Source: Weissella sagaensis
GTDB taxonomy: Bacteria; Bacillota; Bacilli; Lactobacillales; Lactobacillaceae
DNA: 64,000 nucleotides
Assembly: GCF_005405285.1 (NCBI RefSeq)
Contig: NZ_BJDT01000004.1
Span: 1 to 64,000, forward strand
Reading direction: 5' to 3'
Shown: positions 38,541 through 46,823 of the stretch, one piece after another
How positions within the stretch are numbered: the first letter of the stretch is position 1
Layout of the letters: every line of letters starts with the position of its first letter
Notes under the pieces: model-generated
Database searches by the model: none
Seen by the model: the letters and a program-made list of their open reading frames with translations, nothing else
What the model was told of the DNA's origin: nothing
Translations under genes and position numbers: made by a program

Positions 38541-39250
38541 TTATTTCCTCTTTCTAATTGAAAAGAATTTAAATCTACCCGAACAAAAAAATTATGATAA
38601 TTAATAATTTTACATATTAATTTACATAAAATACTGTCTCCACCCTCTATTTTGAATTTTAGTAAAAGACTAGAATATCCGGTCTCTATAACCCGAAGAA
38701 CTACATCAATATCCACTAATTCTATTGGTTCCTTTTCATATTTATGATTACACAAAGGAATAGAAATAACAGATTGGTCAATAGGTACATTATTAAATTC
38801 CATATAGTCTTTTTTATTAGTTACTTGACATCTAACACTTTCTGGATAGAAATAAAGTACTCCTTGTGCACCAATCAATCTTAATAAAAATGAAAAGAAC
38901 CGACCATAATCATACGTAAAATCCATTCGTATTTTAGTTGGTTCATTATTCTCAGCTAAAAAGATTTGTTTTTTTATAGAATTTCCCTGCTTATTTTTTA
39001 TTTTCACCCTAACAGTTAGCTTTTTAATACATATAAGATTAACTAAAATAACTGACAAAGCATATATAATTGTGCTAATTACCAAAATTATGAAATTGGT
39101 AATCAATATCGTCCCTGTTTTGTTAAACTCAAATTTTTTCACAAAAAATGTCATCAATCCAGGCGCACCAAACAATGTAACCAATAAAGTAACAAAGCTC
39201 ATATATATCTTTGGCAACAACGATAGTAAGTTTTTTAAAGCACGTTGCAT
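38537..39250 (-). CDS. cargo module gene B, unknown two-helix membrane protein
   Basis: 237 aa with two N-terminal hydrophobic helices (about residues 13-35 and 45-72), followed by about 160 residues rich in beta-forming positions (KLTVRVKIKNKQGNS onward). A basic stretch directly after helix 2 suggests that the tail faces the cytoplasm. No family recognised. It overlaps gene A by 16 bp and gene C by 4 bp. Composition is clearly more AT-rich than the flanking island genes. Confidence 0.6.
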   Translation of the reverse strand: MQRALKNLLSLLPKIYMSFVTLLVTLFGAPGLMTFFVKKFEFNKTGTILITNFIILVISTIIYALSVILVNLICIKKLTVRVKIKNKQGNSIKKQIFLAENNEPTKIRMDFTYDYGRFFSFLLRLIGAQGVLYFYPESVRCQVTNKKDYMEFNNVPIDQSVISIPLCNHKYEKEPIELVDIDVVLRVIETGYSSLLLKFKIEGGDSILCKLICKIINYHNFFVRVDLNSFQLERGNK

Positions 39251-39780
39251 ATATAAAACCTCATCAAAAAATCTATAAATTTTTTATATTGATGTAATTT
39301 TACAATTTCATCATTTTCTCTAATTTGAAACGTACCGTTTAAATTTAGTTGAAATTGCATCCCAAGATCGTCAGTAATAACCATTTTATCAATTTCATAC
39401 TCTTCTTCTTCAATTCTTGACAGTAAATCTAAACCCGTAATACTGTTATCCTCAAAATCTTCTTTTAAAATCTCATCTTCGGGAGAAAAACGAACATCTG
39501 AAACAGTATAGTTTTCATAACCAAATTTACTTCCCAAATCGCAAAAATTTCGTGTAGATAAGAGCAACAAAAAAATTTGAAACTTATTCAACATTTCATT
39601 AAAGCGCTTCCTGTCTTGCCAAAATAAATTTGGATTGTATTCAATGATTAAAACAGTTTTGGTATCCATCTCATATATCTTATGTTGTAATTTATAATTA
39701 TTTGTAAAATATTTAGTTGCAGCACTCACTTCACTTGATTGCCTTGGATGATTAACTATTAACGGTATATAAACTGCCAT
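39235..39780 (-). CDS. cargo module gene A, unknown 181-aa protein
   Basis: First gene of the three-gene unit, with AAGGGGGA upstream of the ATG. The protein is soluble by composition, with an acidic middle (DEILKEDFEDN, RIEEEEYEIDK; about residues 100-135) and a hydrophobic C-terminal end (FLMRFYICNVL). No family or catalytic motif recognised. The extensive overlaps with gene B point to one functional unit. Confidence 0.6.
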   Translation of the reverse strand: MAVYIPLIVNHPRQSSEVSAATKYFTNNYKLQHKIYEMDTKTVLIIEYNPNLFWQDRKRFNEMLNKFQIFLLLLSTRNFCDLGSKFGYENYTVSDVRFSPEDEILKEDFEDNSITGLDLLSRIEEEEYEIDKMVITDDLGMQFQLNLNGTFQIRENDEIVKLHQYKKFIDFLMRFYICNVL

Positions 39781-39869
39781 TTTTAATCCCCCTTATGTTT
39801 TTGCTTAAACATTTTATATAGCTTATTATATACTACCTACACAGAAATCAGTAGAAGCTTATTCTTAAG

Positions 39870-39946
39870 TTAAAAGGTGTCGCAACTTACGACACCCCTC
39901 TAAAAAACGCCAACAAAGTCAGAAAGTACCTTGTTAGTGTTATTTT
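39870..39946 (-). terminator. two terminators between hicB and the cargo module
   Basis: On the minus strand, AACACTAACAA pairs with TTTGTTGGCGTT (then TTTTTT). A further GGTGTCG/CGACACC stem follows, with TTTT. Together they isolate the cargo module from hicAB. Confidence 0.8.
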
Positions 39947-39963
39947 GCTTAGTCTTGGCTATA

Positions 39964-40362
39964 TTATACGTTTAATGCCGCTTCTAGTGCTTGCGTTGCC
40001 ACTGCTGAAACATTAATGCCATTGTCTTTTGCTAGATCACTAAGATATTTTGGTACTGTAATTGTCTTTCTGATTGTCTTACTGTTAGCTTTTAGCCATG
40101 CTGTCATATCAACCGATACATAAACAATACGTTCATTGTCTTTAACTTCCCAATCGCTTGGGTCTTGTGGCTCTGGGTACTCTGTACCGTCTAACATGGT
40201 GGCGATTGCATCTTCAGCCCAATAGATTGCCTCTTCTGCTGTGTCGCCTTGTGTTACCATTCCTTTGATATTAGGGGATGTGACAACAAAGTAATGGCCG
40301 TCGTCATTAAATTCACTGATAATTACAGGATAGATTAAACGTTTATTATTTCTTATTGCCAT
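39964..40362 (-). CDS. hicB: HicB-type antitoxin
   Basis: 132 aa with the HicB fold at the N terminus (YPVIISEFNDDGHYFVVTSPNIKG, then TAEEAIYWAEDAIA) and a C-terminal ribbon/helix DNA-binding part (TITVPKYLSDLAKDNGINVSAVATQAL). It neutralises HicA and represses the operon. ATG 40362 was preferred; a TTG seven codons upstream is possible. It lies 29 bp downstream of hicA. Confidence 0.9.
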   Translation of the reverse strand: MAIRNNKRLIYPVIISEFNDDGHYFVVTSPNIKGMVTQGDTAEEAIYWAEDAIATMLDGTEYPEPQDPSDWEVKDNERIVYVSVDMTAWLKANSKTIRKTITVPKYLSDLAKDNGINVSAVATQALEAALNV

Positions 40363-40391
40363 AACATTTTGAGAATATGCCAAACAATACT

Positions 40392-40583
40392 TTATTTTAG
40401 CCCTGCTTGCTTACGTATTGCCATTTCTGTGCCTTTCTTTAATTCCTTGGTGTGAAATGGTATTTCTGTTGTGCGTCCGTCTGGGTGTTTGTAACGCCTA
40501 TGTCCGCCTTTACCTTTATCAGGTACTAACTCAAAACCGGCTTTCAATAGCTCTTTTCCCATTTCTTTGGGACGCTTTGGCAT
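40392..40583 (-). CDS. hicA: HicA-type mRNA interferase toxin
   Basis: A 63-aa basic protein with the HicA double-stranded-RNA-binding-like fold and the catalytic histidine in KGGHRRYKHPDGR (about residues 25-37). It precedes hicB, as usual for this family. GAGGAGG precedes the start. Confidence 0.9.
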   Translation of the reverse strand: MPKRPKEMGKELLKAGFELVPDKGKGGHRRYKHPDGRTTEIPFHTKELKKGTEMAIRKQAGLK

Positions 40584-40600
40584 GTTCTCATCCTCCTCTC

Positions 40601-40661
40601 TATACGTACATTATACGTGCAATCACTATAAAAGTAAATACTTTATACGTATAATTATACG
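40601..40661 (-). promoter_or_regulatory. hicAB promoter with ATACG operator repeats
   Basis: The minus strand has TTTACT (40633-40638), a 17-bp spacer and TATAAT (40610-40615). Around it lie ATACGT repeats (40603, 40614, 40645) and a perfect CGTATAATTATACG palindrome (40648-40661), the likely HicB operator. Confidence 0.7.
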
Positions 40662-40701
40662 ATAAAACGCCAACAAGTTATTTTCTAACTTTGCTGACGT
40701 T
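40662..40701 (-). terminator. terminator of the replication-side operon
   Basis: The minus strand has a long stem (AACGTCAGCAAAGTTA with TAACTTGTTGGCGTT, few mismatches), followed by TTTTATC. It separates the small genes from hicAB. Confidence 0.75.
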
Positions 40702-40742
40702 GTTTTATTATTCACTCATCATGATCCGCAATCTAATTGTCT

Positions 40743-40832
40743 TTAAACAATAGGTACCATGCCTAATGTTATACATTGCACACATAAAGTAATCAACACC
40801 CCAAACATAAAAATACCAACTTCACTACTCAT
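40743..40832 (-). CDS. small hydrophobic protein, 29 aa
   Basis: Reads MSSEVGIFMFGVLITLCVQC and ends GMVPIV, a single predicted membrane helix. Its ATG overlaps the stop of the preceding 48-aa ORF by 4 bp and follows a GAGAGGG signal. Unknown function; a real short gene is plausible but unproven. Confidence 0.45.
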   Translation of the reverse strand: MSSEVGIFMFGVLITLCVQCITLGMVPIV

Positions 40833-40975
40833 TCTTTCGCCCTCTCAATATTTTTAAGTGATACTGAAATATTATGTAAAACGCCAACTTTCAGCAATTC
40901 AATTCTAGTTTGTATATCGTTGTTTGGTCGTGATACTAAAGTTAGTAGTTCTTGCATAATAAAATGTTCATTCAT
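40829..40975 (-). CDS. small helical protein, 48 aa
   Basis: Starts MNEHFIMQELLTLVSRPNND and is helical and mildly charged. Its ATG overlaps the end of the coiled-coil gene (stop at 40968-40970), so it would be translated by coupling. Unknown function. Confidence 0.5.
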   Translation of the reverse strand: MNEHFIMQELLTLVSRPNNDIQTRIELLKVGVLHNISVSLKNIERAKE

Positions 40976-41321
40976 TATTCTTACCTCTCCATCCCCTTAT
41001 ACGTTGGCCACCTTGTTTTTCTAACTTATCTAAACGCTTGGCCAACTGTCTATTTTCCTTTTTTAATTGCTCTATTGTTGCCTCTAACTCATTCAACCTA
41101 TCTTCATACTCGTAAACAATTGTCATGTCCTTAACTTCATTTTGTAAGTCTGCTATTGAAGTTAATACGTTCTCGTCCTCTAAATCTGCATAGTATCGAA
41201 CATGATTAACCAACTCTGTTAGAAGCCTGCGTATTTTTGGGTCAACATCAGCCAGCACATCATTAATATTCTTATTCAATTCTTGAATGTGCTTGTTTGT
41301 TAGTTGTGTATTAAATGCCAT
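40968..41321 (-). CDS. coiled-coil protein, 117 aa
   Basis: The C-terminal third (about residues 65-110) is a heptad-like coiled coil (RLNELEATIEQLKKENRQLA). The N-terminal half is helical. AAAGGAG precedes ATG 41321. It lies right after the candidate origin and the helicase gene, so a replication- or island-regulatory accessory role is plausible, but no family was recognised. Confidence 0.65.
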   Translation of the reverse strand: MAFNTQLTNKHIQELNKNINDVLADVDPKIRRLLTELVNHVRYYADLEDENVLTSIADLQNEVKDMTIVYEYEDRLNELEATIEQLKKENRQLAKRLDKLEKQGGQRIRGWRGKNNE

Positions 41322-41417
41322 TGTTGTATCTCCTTTATTTAAAAAGGTAGTTATTCCTACCCTCGTTACTTTTAATAAAAGTCTTATAAACATTGATATA
41401 AAAGCATTTATATTTTT

Positions 41418-41633
41418 TTACTACCTTACTACCCCTTTTTTGAACTCCGCTCGTATATATGTGTATATGTGTATATGTGTTTGTGTATTCTATATATAAC
41501 TATTTATGAGTAACTATTTAAGGTAGTAAAGGTAGTAAAGAATAGATAAACGCTATTACACCAGTGGTTAGCTAAATTTATAAAAAGTAGTTAAATGGTA
41601 GCTTTTTCCTACTTTTACATCATATTTACTACC
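41418..41633. other. candidate SaPI-like replication origin
   Basis: Two tandem TTACTACC copies (41418-41433) and, inverted, two tandem GGTAGTAAA copies (41522-41539) flank about 88 bp of AT-rich, GTGTATAT-repetitive DNA. A further TTTACTACC lies at 41625-41633. Two iteron sets around an AT-rich core beside the rep gene is the published layout of staphylococcal island origins. The helicase gene stops at 41635. Confidence 0.6.
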
Positions 41634-41634
41634 T

Positions 41635-43200
41635 TTATCTATGTTTGTTAACGCCTTTACCCCGTAATCTACTTTTCTTGTTTTCGTCAAAATCATTAAC
41701 AACCTCTTTATCTTTTTCAATTCCTCTCGTTGGGAAGGTTGCTATAATTATCCCTTTACTCAATAGTGCATTCCTAAATTGTTTAAATGAAATAATATCC
41801 ATTTCATCAAAGCCCTGTTCAGTCATAAATGGCTTGAATTGGTCGTACACATACTTAACAGTTGCGCCATTTGTACCCACAATTTCTACAAGATATTCAT
41901 CTATAAATTGGCTAATATAATCATCACTCTTCAACCAGTCGGCAATTCTAGTTTTTGTACTTGGTAATAAGGTCAACTGCTTTCTTGCAATCGCTTGTTT
42001 AGCTAATTTAATTGCATACCCGATATATTCAGGTAACGCCTCTTTTAACTTATCCTTATCAAACTTATTTAAAAATGCTTTACGCTCATCTTCTGCCATG
42101 CTTTCAATTGGTTTAGCGTCTGCGGACAATAATACTAATCGGCGTTGATATTCCTTACTATCTTCAAACACTGGCAAATGGTAATTAACGGATATTAAAA
42201 ATTTAGCTCGTGGCGTATACGTAAATGTTTCTTTTCCCTTAGGGTTAGCAGTAATTGGATCACCCGAAGATATTTTTTTAATAAGCGTCATACCGTCATT
42301 GTTTATCTGTGTATCACTTTCCGTCAAAATATTAGCGTAGGCAGTAGACAACTGATTAACATAACGGTCACTATCTTTACCCGACAATTGTTTAAAAGAT
42401 ATTGAACTACCAAAGTTTCCAAATGATTCTAACAACGTTTTTAACAGCGTACTTTTACCGTTTCCGCCAACACCTTGCATAAACATGATAGCGTTAATAT
42501 TGCTTGCGTCTTTAAAAAACATATACCCAAACCATTCTGACAATGTTTTTTCTTCATCCCCTAACAAATGCCGTGCATATTCAGCAACTAGCCCACCATT
42601 TGGACTATTTAGCGATACATTAACAGGTAACTTAGATGTTAAATAATCATCTTTTTTAAAGGGATGTTGTACTAATGTTTCTAAATCAAGAGTGCCATTA
42701 GAAAAACTAACTAACTCATTTTTATCAAAAATAATATTTTGTGGTTCAAGCATATAAGCATACATATATGAATACAATTTACTTAAATCGCCGTTGCTCA
42801 TCTTGTCATAAATCAACCACTCACTCAATTCAAAAATAACTTCATTTCTAACTGCTTGCGTAACTTGATTTGCTTTTGTATAGCTTTGCCAATACTCCCC
42901 CGTATAATGGTAGCCCAACGGGTTTTTGTCAGTTACAATAACGCTAATTCTTTCCTCAATACATTTTAAAAATTTAGGATAATCAATAATATGATGAATA
43001 CGCTTTTTAAAAACAACGTGTTTTAACCACTTAGGGGCAAAAGTCGATAGCTCATCTAATAACTTTGCCACGTCATCATCATCTAAACGGCTTTCTACTT
43101 CTTTGCGTTTATTCCAGTAAACAATTTCTTTGGGTTGTTCTTTAACCGTCTGTGCTTTTTTCTCAATATCCTTTAACTCTTCATCATTTAAAATACTCAA
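41635..43200 (-). CDS. phage/plasmid primase-helicase, D5/P4 family
   Basis: 521 aa with a D5_N-type N-terminal region (about residues 60-215), a superfamily 3 helicase core with Walker A QGVGGNGKSTLL (about 245), a Walker B-like ILTESDTQ, the SF3 sensor stretch AKFLISVNYHLP, and a C-terminal winged-helix tail (LVEIVGTNGATVKYVYDQFK). It is the expected replication initiator helicase of the island. The TTG at 43200 is well placed behind GAGGTGG; a GTG seven codons upstream is the alternative. It overlaps the primase gene. Confidence 0.85.
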   Translation of the reverse strand: MSILNDEELKDIEKKAQTVKEQPKEIVYWNKRKEVESRLDDDDVAKLLDELSTFAPKWLKHVVFKKRIHHIIDYPKFLKCIEERISVIVTDKNPLGYHYTGEYWQSYTKANQVTQAVRNEVIFELSEWLIYDKMSNGDLSKLYSYMYAYMLEPQNIIFDKNELVSFSNGTLDLETLVQHPFKKDDYLTSKLPVNVSLNSPNGGLVAEYARHLLGDEEKTLSEWFGYMFFKDASNINAIMFMQGVGGNGKSTLLKTLLESFGNFGSSISFKQLSGKDSDRYVNQLSTAYANILTESDTQINNDGMTLIKKISSGDPITANPKGKETFTYTPRAKFLISVNYHLPVFEDSKEYQRRLVLLSADAKPIESMAEDERKAFLNKFDKDKLKEALPEYIGYAIKLAKQAIARKQLTLLPSTKTRIADWLKSDDYISQFIDEYLVEIVGTNGATVKYVYDQFKPFMTEQGFDEMDIISFKQFRNALLSKGIIIATFPTRGIEKDKEVVNDFDENKKSRLRGKGVNKHR

Positions 43201-44102
43201 TACGTCCACCTCTCTGCCCACGATTTAAATTTATTGCCTAACTCTTTATTGTCGATAGGGTCGCTACCCATGTTATTTACAGCTTCTAATACATCCGCTG
43301 TCATGCGATAGTTGCCGTACGTATTTCTTAATGTCCAACCGCCCAAAGCCGTTAGCATGTTATCCCAACCACCAAACATCATGTAGTTACTTTCTGGATC
43401 TAACAGGCAAGCGATAATTTTTCTGTTTGTTTGTGCATATTTGGGGATGTCACTACTCTCATCATCTACATCAATCATTTGTTTTCGGGTGGTTTTTTCC
43501 TGATATTTTTCAGGGTTCGCATTATATGCTTCAATAACTTTATCAACTGGTAAGCCTTGCGCCACATCTTCAATGTTTGGTACATATTGGCTGTTCTGGG
43601 ACGTTTGCACGTATAGCCCTTGTAATTGCTTAAAGCTCTGGTTAATTGCTGTAGTGTCGCCTTTAATGTCGATTGTTTTTGTGAGTACATTTGAAACTTT
43701 TGCATATTCATCAACATTGACCGCTCTATCTAGCGATACGCCAACTCTTAATCTTGCCCCCTGCTTAATGCCGTTGCTAATGGTTGGATAGATAACAAAA
43801 CTTGTGCCAAATGCACGTAATAAGTCGCCCATGCGGTTACCGGTATCGGTATAATTCCCCTCATCATCTACATCAATAAACAAAACCGTGCGATTAATAA
43901 CATCATCTTGCCTAGTCATACCTGATACTTCGCCATAGATAGCGTACGGCGCTGTATCTCTCTTATACTCGGCTAATTGTTCAGCCGTCATATTTAGCGC
44001 CTGTTGTGGCGCTCTGGTAGCGTGTAAAAGGTGGTTAAAGTCATCTGTATTATTTATAGTGGTGTATTGTTTTTGGCGCACACCGTTAGTCAAGTAAATC
44101 AT
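43197..44102 (-). CDS. AEP-like primase of the island replication module
   Basis: 301 aa with an archaeo-eukaryotic primase-like signature: LFIDVDDEG (about residue 72, metal-binding acidic pair), then ISNGIKQGARLRVGVSLD (about 108-125), resembling the second catalytic block. A helical C-terminal part (about 215-301) resembles PriCT-type domains. It is translationally coupled to the helicase gene and to the small gene upstream. ATG 44102 follows GGAG by seven bases. Confidence 0.72.
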   Translation of the reverse strand: MIYLTNGVRQKQYTTINNTDDFNHLLHATRAPQQALNMTAEQLAEYKRDTAPYAIYGEVSGMTRQDDVINRTVLFIDVDDEGNYTDTGNRMGDLLRAFGTSFVIYPTISNGIKQGARLRVGVSLDRAVNVDEYAKVSNVLTKTIDIKGDTTAINQSFKQLQGLYVQTSQNSQYVPNIEDVAQGLPVDKVIEAYNANPEKYQEKTTRKQMIDVDDESSDIPKYAQTNRKIIACLLDPESNYMMFGGWDNMLTALGGWTLRNTYGNYRMTADVLEAVNNMGSDPIDNKELGNKFKSWAERWTY

Positions 44103-44352
44103 CAAACCACTCCTTTTCTAGCCTCCAGTATGCTTGTGCCTGCTCTTCTTTATTCAGTGGATAAATGAGGCGGTCATTAAGCTTTTTTGTTAATGCCATC
44201 GCTCGACTTACATCTTTTGGATATAGCATCAGTGAGTTACAAAAAGAGTAGATGTAATGATCAAGCCGATTTGTATTAAGTGGGTTGTAATAAAGTTCAA
44301 ATACTCCTGCCAATGCCTCGTTTTGTTGCTCTTTGGTTGGTTTAAAGTTCAT
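44086..44352 (-). CDS. small early protein, 88 aa, unknown
   Basis: A helical, Gln/Leu/Tyr-rich protein (KEQQNEALAGVFELYYNPLN) with no recognised motif. It overlaps the primase start by 17 bp and the preceding gene by 11 bp, so it is part of the replication operon. Confidence 0.6.
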   Translation of the reverse strand: MNFKPTKEQQNEALAGVFELYYNPLNTNRLDHYIYSFCNSLMLYPKDVSRAMALTKKLNDRLIYPLNKEEQAQAYWRLEKEWFDDLLD

Positions 44353-44611
44353 GGTTAGTTACCTCAACAAATTCAGGCAATTTATTAATCGCTTTTGTTA
44401 GATCATTCAACAATTTATCAAAGCTAGGGAAAAGGGCCGTAACTATTTCAAGATGAGAAGATAGTTTAGTGTTGTTTAAGTCTATAAGTTCTTGTTCTGT
44501 TATATTGTCTAAATGATCATTAATAACCCATTCCATTTTGCCAACTAGTTCAATTAAATATTTAACTTCTAGTAATTCGATTTCCTTGCGTGGTTGTTCT
44601 TTTTCAGTCAT
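44342..44611 (-). CDS. small early protein, 89 aa, unknown
   Basis: Acidic and helical (MTEKEQPRKEIELLEVKYLI start). It overlaps the next gene by 11 bp. AAAGGACG precedes it. No family recognised. Confidence 0.6.
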   Translation of the reverse strand: MTEKEQPRKEIELLEVKYLIELVGKMEWVINDHLDNITEQELIDLNNTKLSSHLEIVTALFPSFDKLLNDLTKAINKLPEFVEVTNHEL

Positions 44612-44654
44612 AATAAAAACGTCCTTTCAGTGCCGTATAGTGCTGTTAGAGTTC

Positions 44655-44705
44655 ATAAAAAGTCGTGTATTATCTGTTCGTCAAAACTTTTCTAATACAT
44701 GACTT
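44655..44705 (-). terminator. hairpin terminator inside the early operon
   Basis: The minus strand has AAGTCATGTATTA paired with TAATACACGACTT (one mismatch), then TTTTATG. It lies between the winged-helix gene and the replication genes and may make their expression depend on read-through. Confidence 0.65.
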
Positions 44706-44714
44706 CATTAACAG

Positions 44715-44744
44715 CCAGTTACATGTTTTGTAGCTGGTTTTTTT
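44715..44744 (+). terminator. antisense-facing terminator
   Basis: CCAGTTAC pairs with GTAGCTGG, followed by T7 on the plus strand only. It overlaps the 3' end of the minus-strand gene ending at 44719. Confidence 0.6.
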
Positions 44745-45078
44745 GTGTTTCTAGTTTGTCACTAAATTCTGTTTGCCAATTGGCCAAATCGATACCTCTT
44801 AATTTATGTACTCGTTGCATGCTTTCCAATGCATCATTTTCTACGCTGTATGTTGCTGTTTGTAGTTCTGTTTGACTAGAGATAATAAATAAACCGCCCA
44901 TCTTGCCATCTCGAATAGAGCCAACGGGAACGCCTGCTTTTACTAATTGCGAAGATAGTTGAGATACGGTTCTAGTATCTATGTTTAATAGATTGGCCAA
45001 CTCTTTACGAGGCTTAGCATTTTCTTGTCCAACCGATAACAAGTTATATAGTGCGATTGCTTTTGTACTTAATGTCAT
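44719..45078 (-). CDS. winged-helix early protein, 119 aa
   Basis: The N-terminal 60 residues form a helix-turn-helix of the kind that separates replicative from regulatory use (KELANLLNIDTRTVSQLSSQL, about 24-44). The rest is helical. It starts 4 bp inside the preceding gene. Probably a DNA-binding regulator of the island; target unknown. Confidence 0.6.
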   Translation of the reverse strand: MTLSTKAIALYNLLSVGQENAKPRKELANLLNIDTRTVSQLSSQLVKAGVPVGSIRDGKMGGLFIISSQTELQTATYSVENDALESMQRVHKLRGIDLANWQTEFSDKLETQKNQLQNM

Positions 45079-45482
45079 GAGTTCTCCGCCTTTCCTAGTG
45101 CTGTTAATTGTTCATTCATCCGTTGTAAGATACTTAACTTGGTATTGTTAGTTAATTGCTCATCATTGGTAATAACGTCTATCAATGCACAACTAGCTAA
45201 CTGAAAGCCATCCCCAAAGTCAGTAGACTGTTCTGTACTCTTCATGGGGTGCAATACCAACATTGTTTTTTTGGCTTGCTTATATCGTTTAACCATATCA
45301 AACGATAAATCATTTAGTTGATCATGCTTGACCATTAACATAACTGCCTGTACGCCTTGTTTCAAACCTAGTGCGATATATTGACTTGGCAAATGTGTCT
45401 CATCTTCTAAAACGTCATTCATTTCTTGCTTGGCTATATTGCATGCCCTTAACAATTGTTGTTTAAATTCTGTTTCTGTCAT
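45075..45482 (-). CDS. early protein, 135 aa, unknown
   Basis: A helical protein with no recognised motif. ATG 45482 is preferred because GGAG is seven bases upstream; the ATG two codons earlier touches it. Part of the early operon. Confidence 0.6.
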   Translation of the reverse strand: MTETEFKQQLLRACNIAKQEMNDVLEDETHLPSQYIALGLKQGVQAVMLMVKHDQLNDLSFDMVKRYKQAKKTMLVLHPMKSTEQSTDFGDGFQLASCALIDVITNDEQLTNNTKLSILQRMNEQLTALGKAENS

Positions 45483-45499
45483 GTTCATGCTCCTTTTCT

Positions 45500-45760
45500 T
45501 TAAAGTTGCTTCATTGCCTCATCTAATTCATCTCGGTTATAACGTTCTAGCCTTGCTAGTCCATGACTTTCTAAATTGTGTACGGGGATGGCTTCATCAT
45601 CTACTAATCTTTGAAATGCTCGTTTACCTAAATTCACATAAGCTTGTGCTTGTTGTTTGTTCATCCATTGCCGTCCGTTGTCATTGAATTCCAATCGGTC
45701 AGCAATTGACTGTACTGCTCCAACTAATGCGGGATAATCTGTTAAACTATTATTTGTCAT
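45500..45760 (-). CDS. excisionase-like/AlpA-like small DNA-binding protein, 86 aa
   Basis: The central part (WMNKQQAQAYVNLGKRAFQR, about residues 32-51) reads like the winged MerR-type helix of excisionases and AlpA proteins, followed by a short beta/charged tail. It could serve as island excisionase, which is otherwise not evident. Assignment by pattern only. Confidence 0.5.
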   Translation of the reverse strand: MTNNSLTDYPALVGAVQSIADRLEFNDNGRQWMNKQQAQAYVNLGKRAFQRLVDDEAIPVHNLESHGLARLERYNRDELDEAMKQL

Positions 45761-45804
45761 AAAGGTTCGCTCCTTTTTTCTTGAGAATGTTGCTACTAAT
45801 TGTT

Positions 45805-45852
45805 AAACCATTGTTAGTTGATGCCTGCTTAGGTTGCTGACAATGGTTTTTC
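45805..45852 (+). terminator. antisense-facing hairpin with T-run
   Basis: AAACCATTGT pairs with ACAATGGTTT around a 25-nt loop, followed by TTCTTTT on the plus strand. Confidence 0.5.
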
Positions 45853-45959
45853 TTTTGGTTTCGGTGTGGTAGTCCCGATTATTGTTTTTTTGATACTAAC
45901 CAAAAGTCACAATATATTTATCAAACAGTTTAATGACTTGTTCAGGTCGTACCCTAGAT

Positions 45960-46094
45960 TTAATCTAGGTCGTTTTCTTCAACTATGTAGTAGCCAAACT
46001 TACGAGTAATAAAGTAGTCTGCAATACGATCAATCACAAACAATACTGCTAATGTGATACTAATTTCAATAAAGAATGCTGTTACGGCTCCCAT
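45960..46094 (-). CDS. small membrane protein, 44 aa
   Basis: Begins MGAVTAFFIEISITLAVLFV, one membrane helix followed by a charged tail (ITRKFGYYIVEEND). AAAGGAGC lies eight bases before the ATG. Such one-helix proteins are common in phage early regions. Unknown function. Confidence 0.55.
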   Translation of the reverse strand: MGAVTAFFIEISITLAVLFVIDRIADYFITRKFGYYIVEENDLD

Positions 46095-46181
46095 TGGTTA
46101 AGCTCCTTTACTAATTGTTAACTTGATAACGTCATATGATTGGCCAATGATGATTAAACTAGCAATGGCTTGTTTCACATG

Positions 46182-46742
46182 TTAAAATTCATCAAGTTGC
46201 TCATTAGTTAGTGCTTCTTGTGCATTTGCAACATGGTACATCTCTCTTAGTTTCTTCGGTGTAAAGCCTGTGACAGTTAAATATGCTAATGTGTGGTAAT
46301 TTGAGTAAGCGTATTTATTATCAGGTAAATACTCATGGATCACTTGCCCTAAATCTTTATTAATCTGCCTATTGCGTTCTAACAAAATATTCTTGTTAAT
46401 AATTTCTTGCTGTTGTACCTTTACTTTGTATTTCAATTCTTTAAATGCTTTTGCAATTAATAGATTGAACTTAACTACTTGTGGCGTATTATCCAATAAG
46501 CTAAATAAGAAAGTAACGTGCGTTTCAGTCAAATGATAAATTTTATGAGGTCGTCCACCTTTTGAGCCTGCAATAGGTTTTGACGTTTCAAACGTTAAAA
46601 CCCCTAGTTGTTCAAACTCGTTAAAATGACGTGTAATTAATTCTCTAATTCTTTTACGGCTAACGCCTGAATATTGAGAAACAATATCGCTAGTCGTATA
46701 TGGCTCACTCTTCATATCATGTATAAATACTAAATTCTTCAT
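46182..46742 (-). CDS. Rha-like phage regulatory protein, 186 aa
   Basis: The N-terminal winged-helix part (TSDIVSQYSGVSRKRIREL, about residues 17-35) and KGGRPHKIYHLTETHVTFLF match the layout of Rha/ORF6N-type regulators. A coiled stretch and a small C-terminal domain follow. GGAGG is 11 bases upstream. It is the second Rha-like gene of the island. Confidence 0.65.
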   Translation of the reverse strand: MKNLVFIHDMKSEPYTTSDIVSQYSGVSRKRIRELITRHFNEFEQLGVLTFETSKPIAGSKGGRPHKIYHLTETHVTFLFSLLDNTPQVVKFNLLIAKAFKELKYKVKVQQQEIINKNILLERNRQINKDLGQVIHEYLPDNKYAYSNYHTLAYLTVTGFTPKKLREMYHVANAQEALTNEQLDEF

Positions 46743-46792
46743 GTTATAATTAACCTCCGTTACATGTCGTGTGATCTGTAATTAGATTTCAT

Positions 46793-46823
46793 AGCCTGCC
46801 ATTTAGCCATGGTAGGCTTTTTT
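46793..46823 (+). terminator. antisense-facing terminator
   Basis: AGCCTGCCAT pairs with ATGGTAGGCT, then T6 on the plus strand; on the minus strand an A-run precedes the stem. Confidence 0.7.

Noticed and set aside
37572-39780. Kiwa-like defence system (membrane protein plus 320-aa partner)
   Set aside because: The membrane gene has two rather than four helices, there is a third gene, and I cannot see KwaB-specific motifs.
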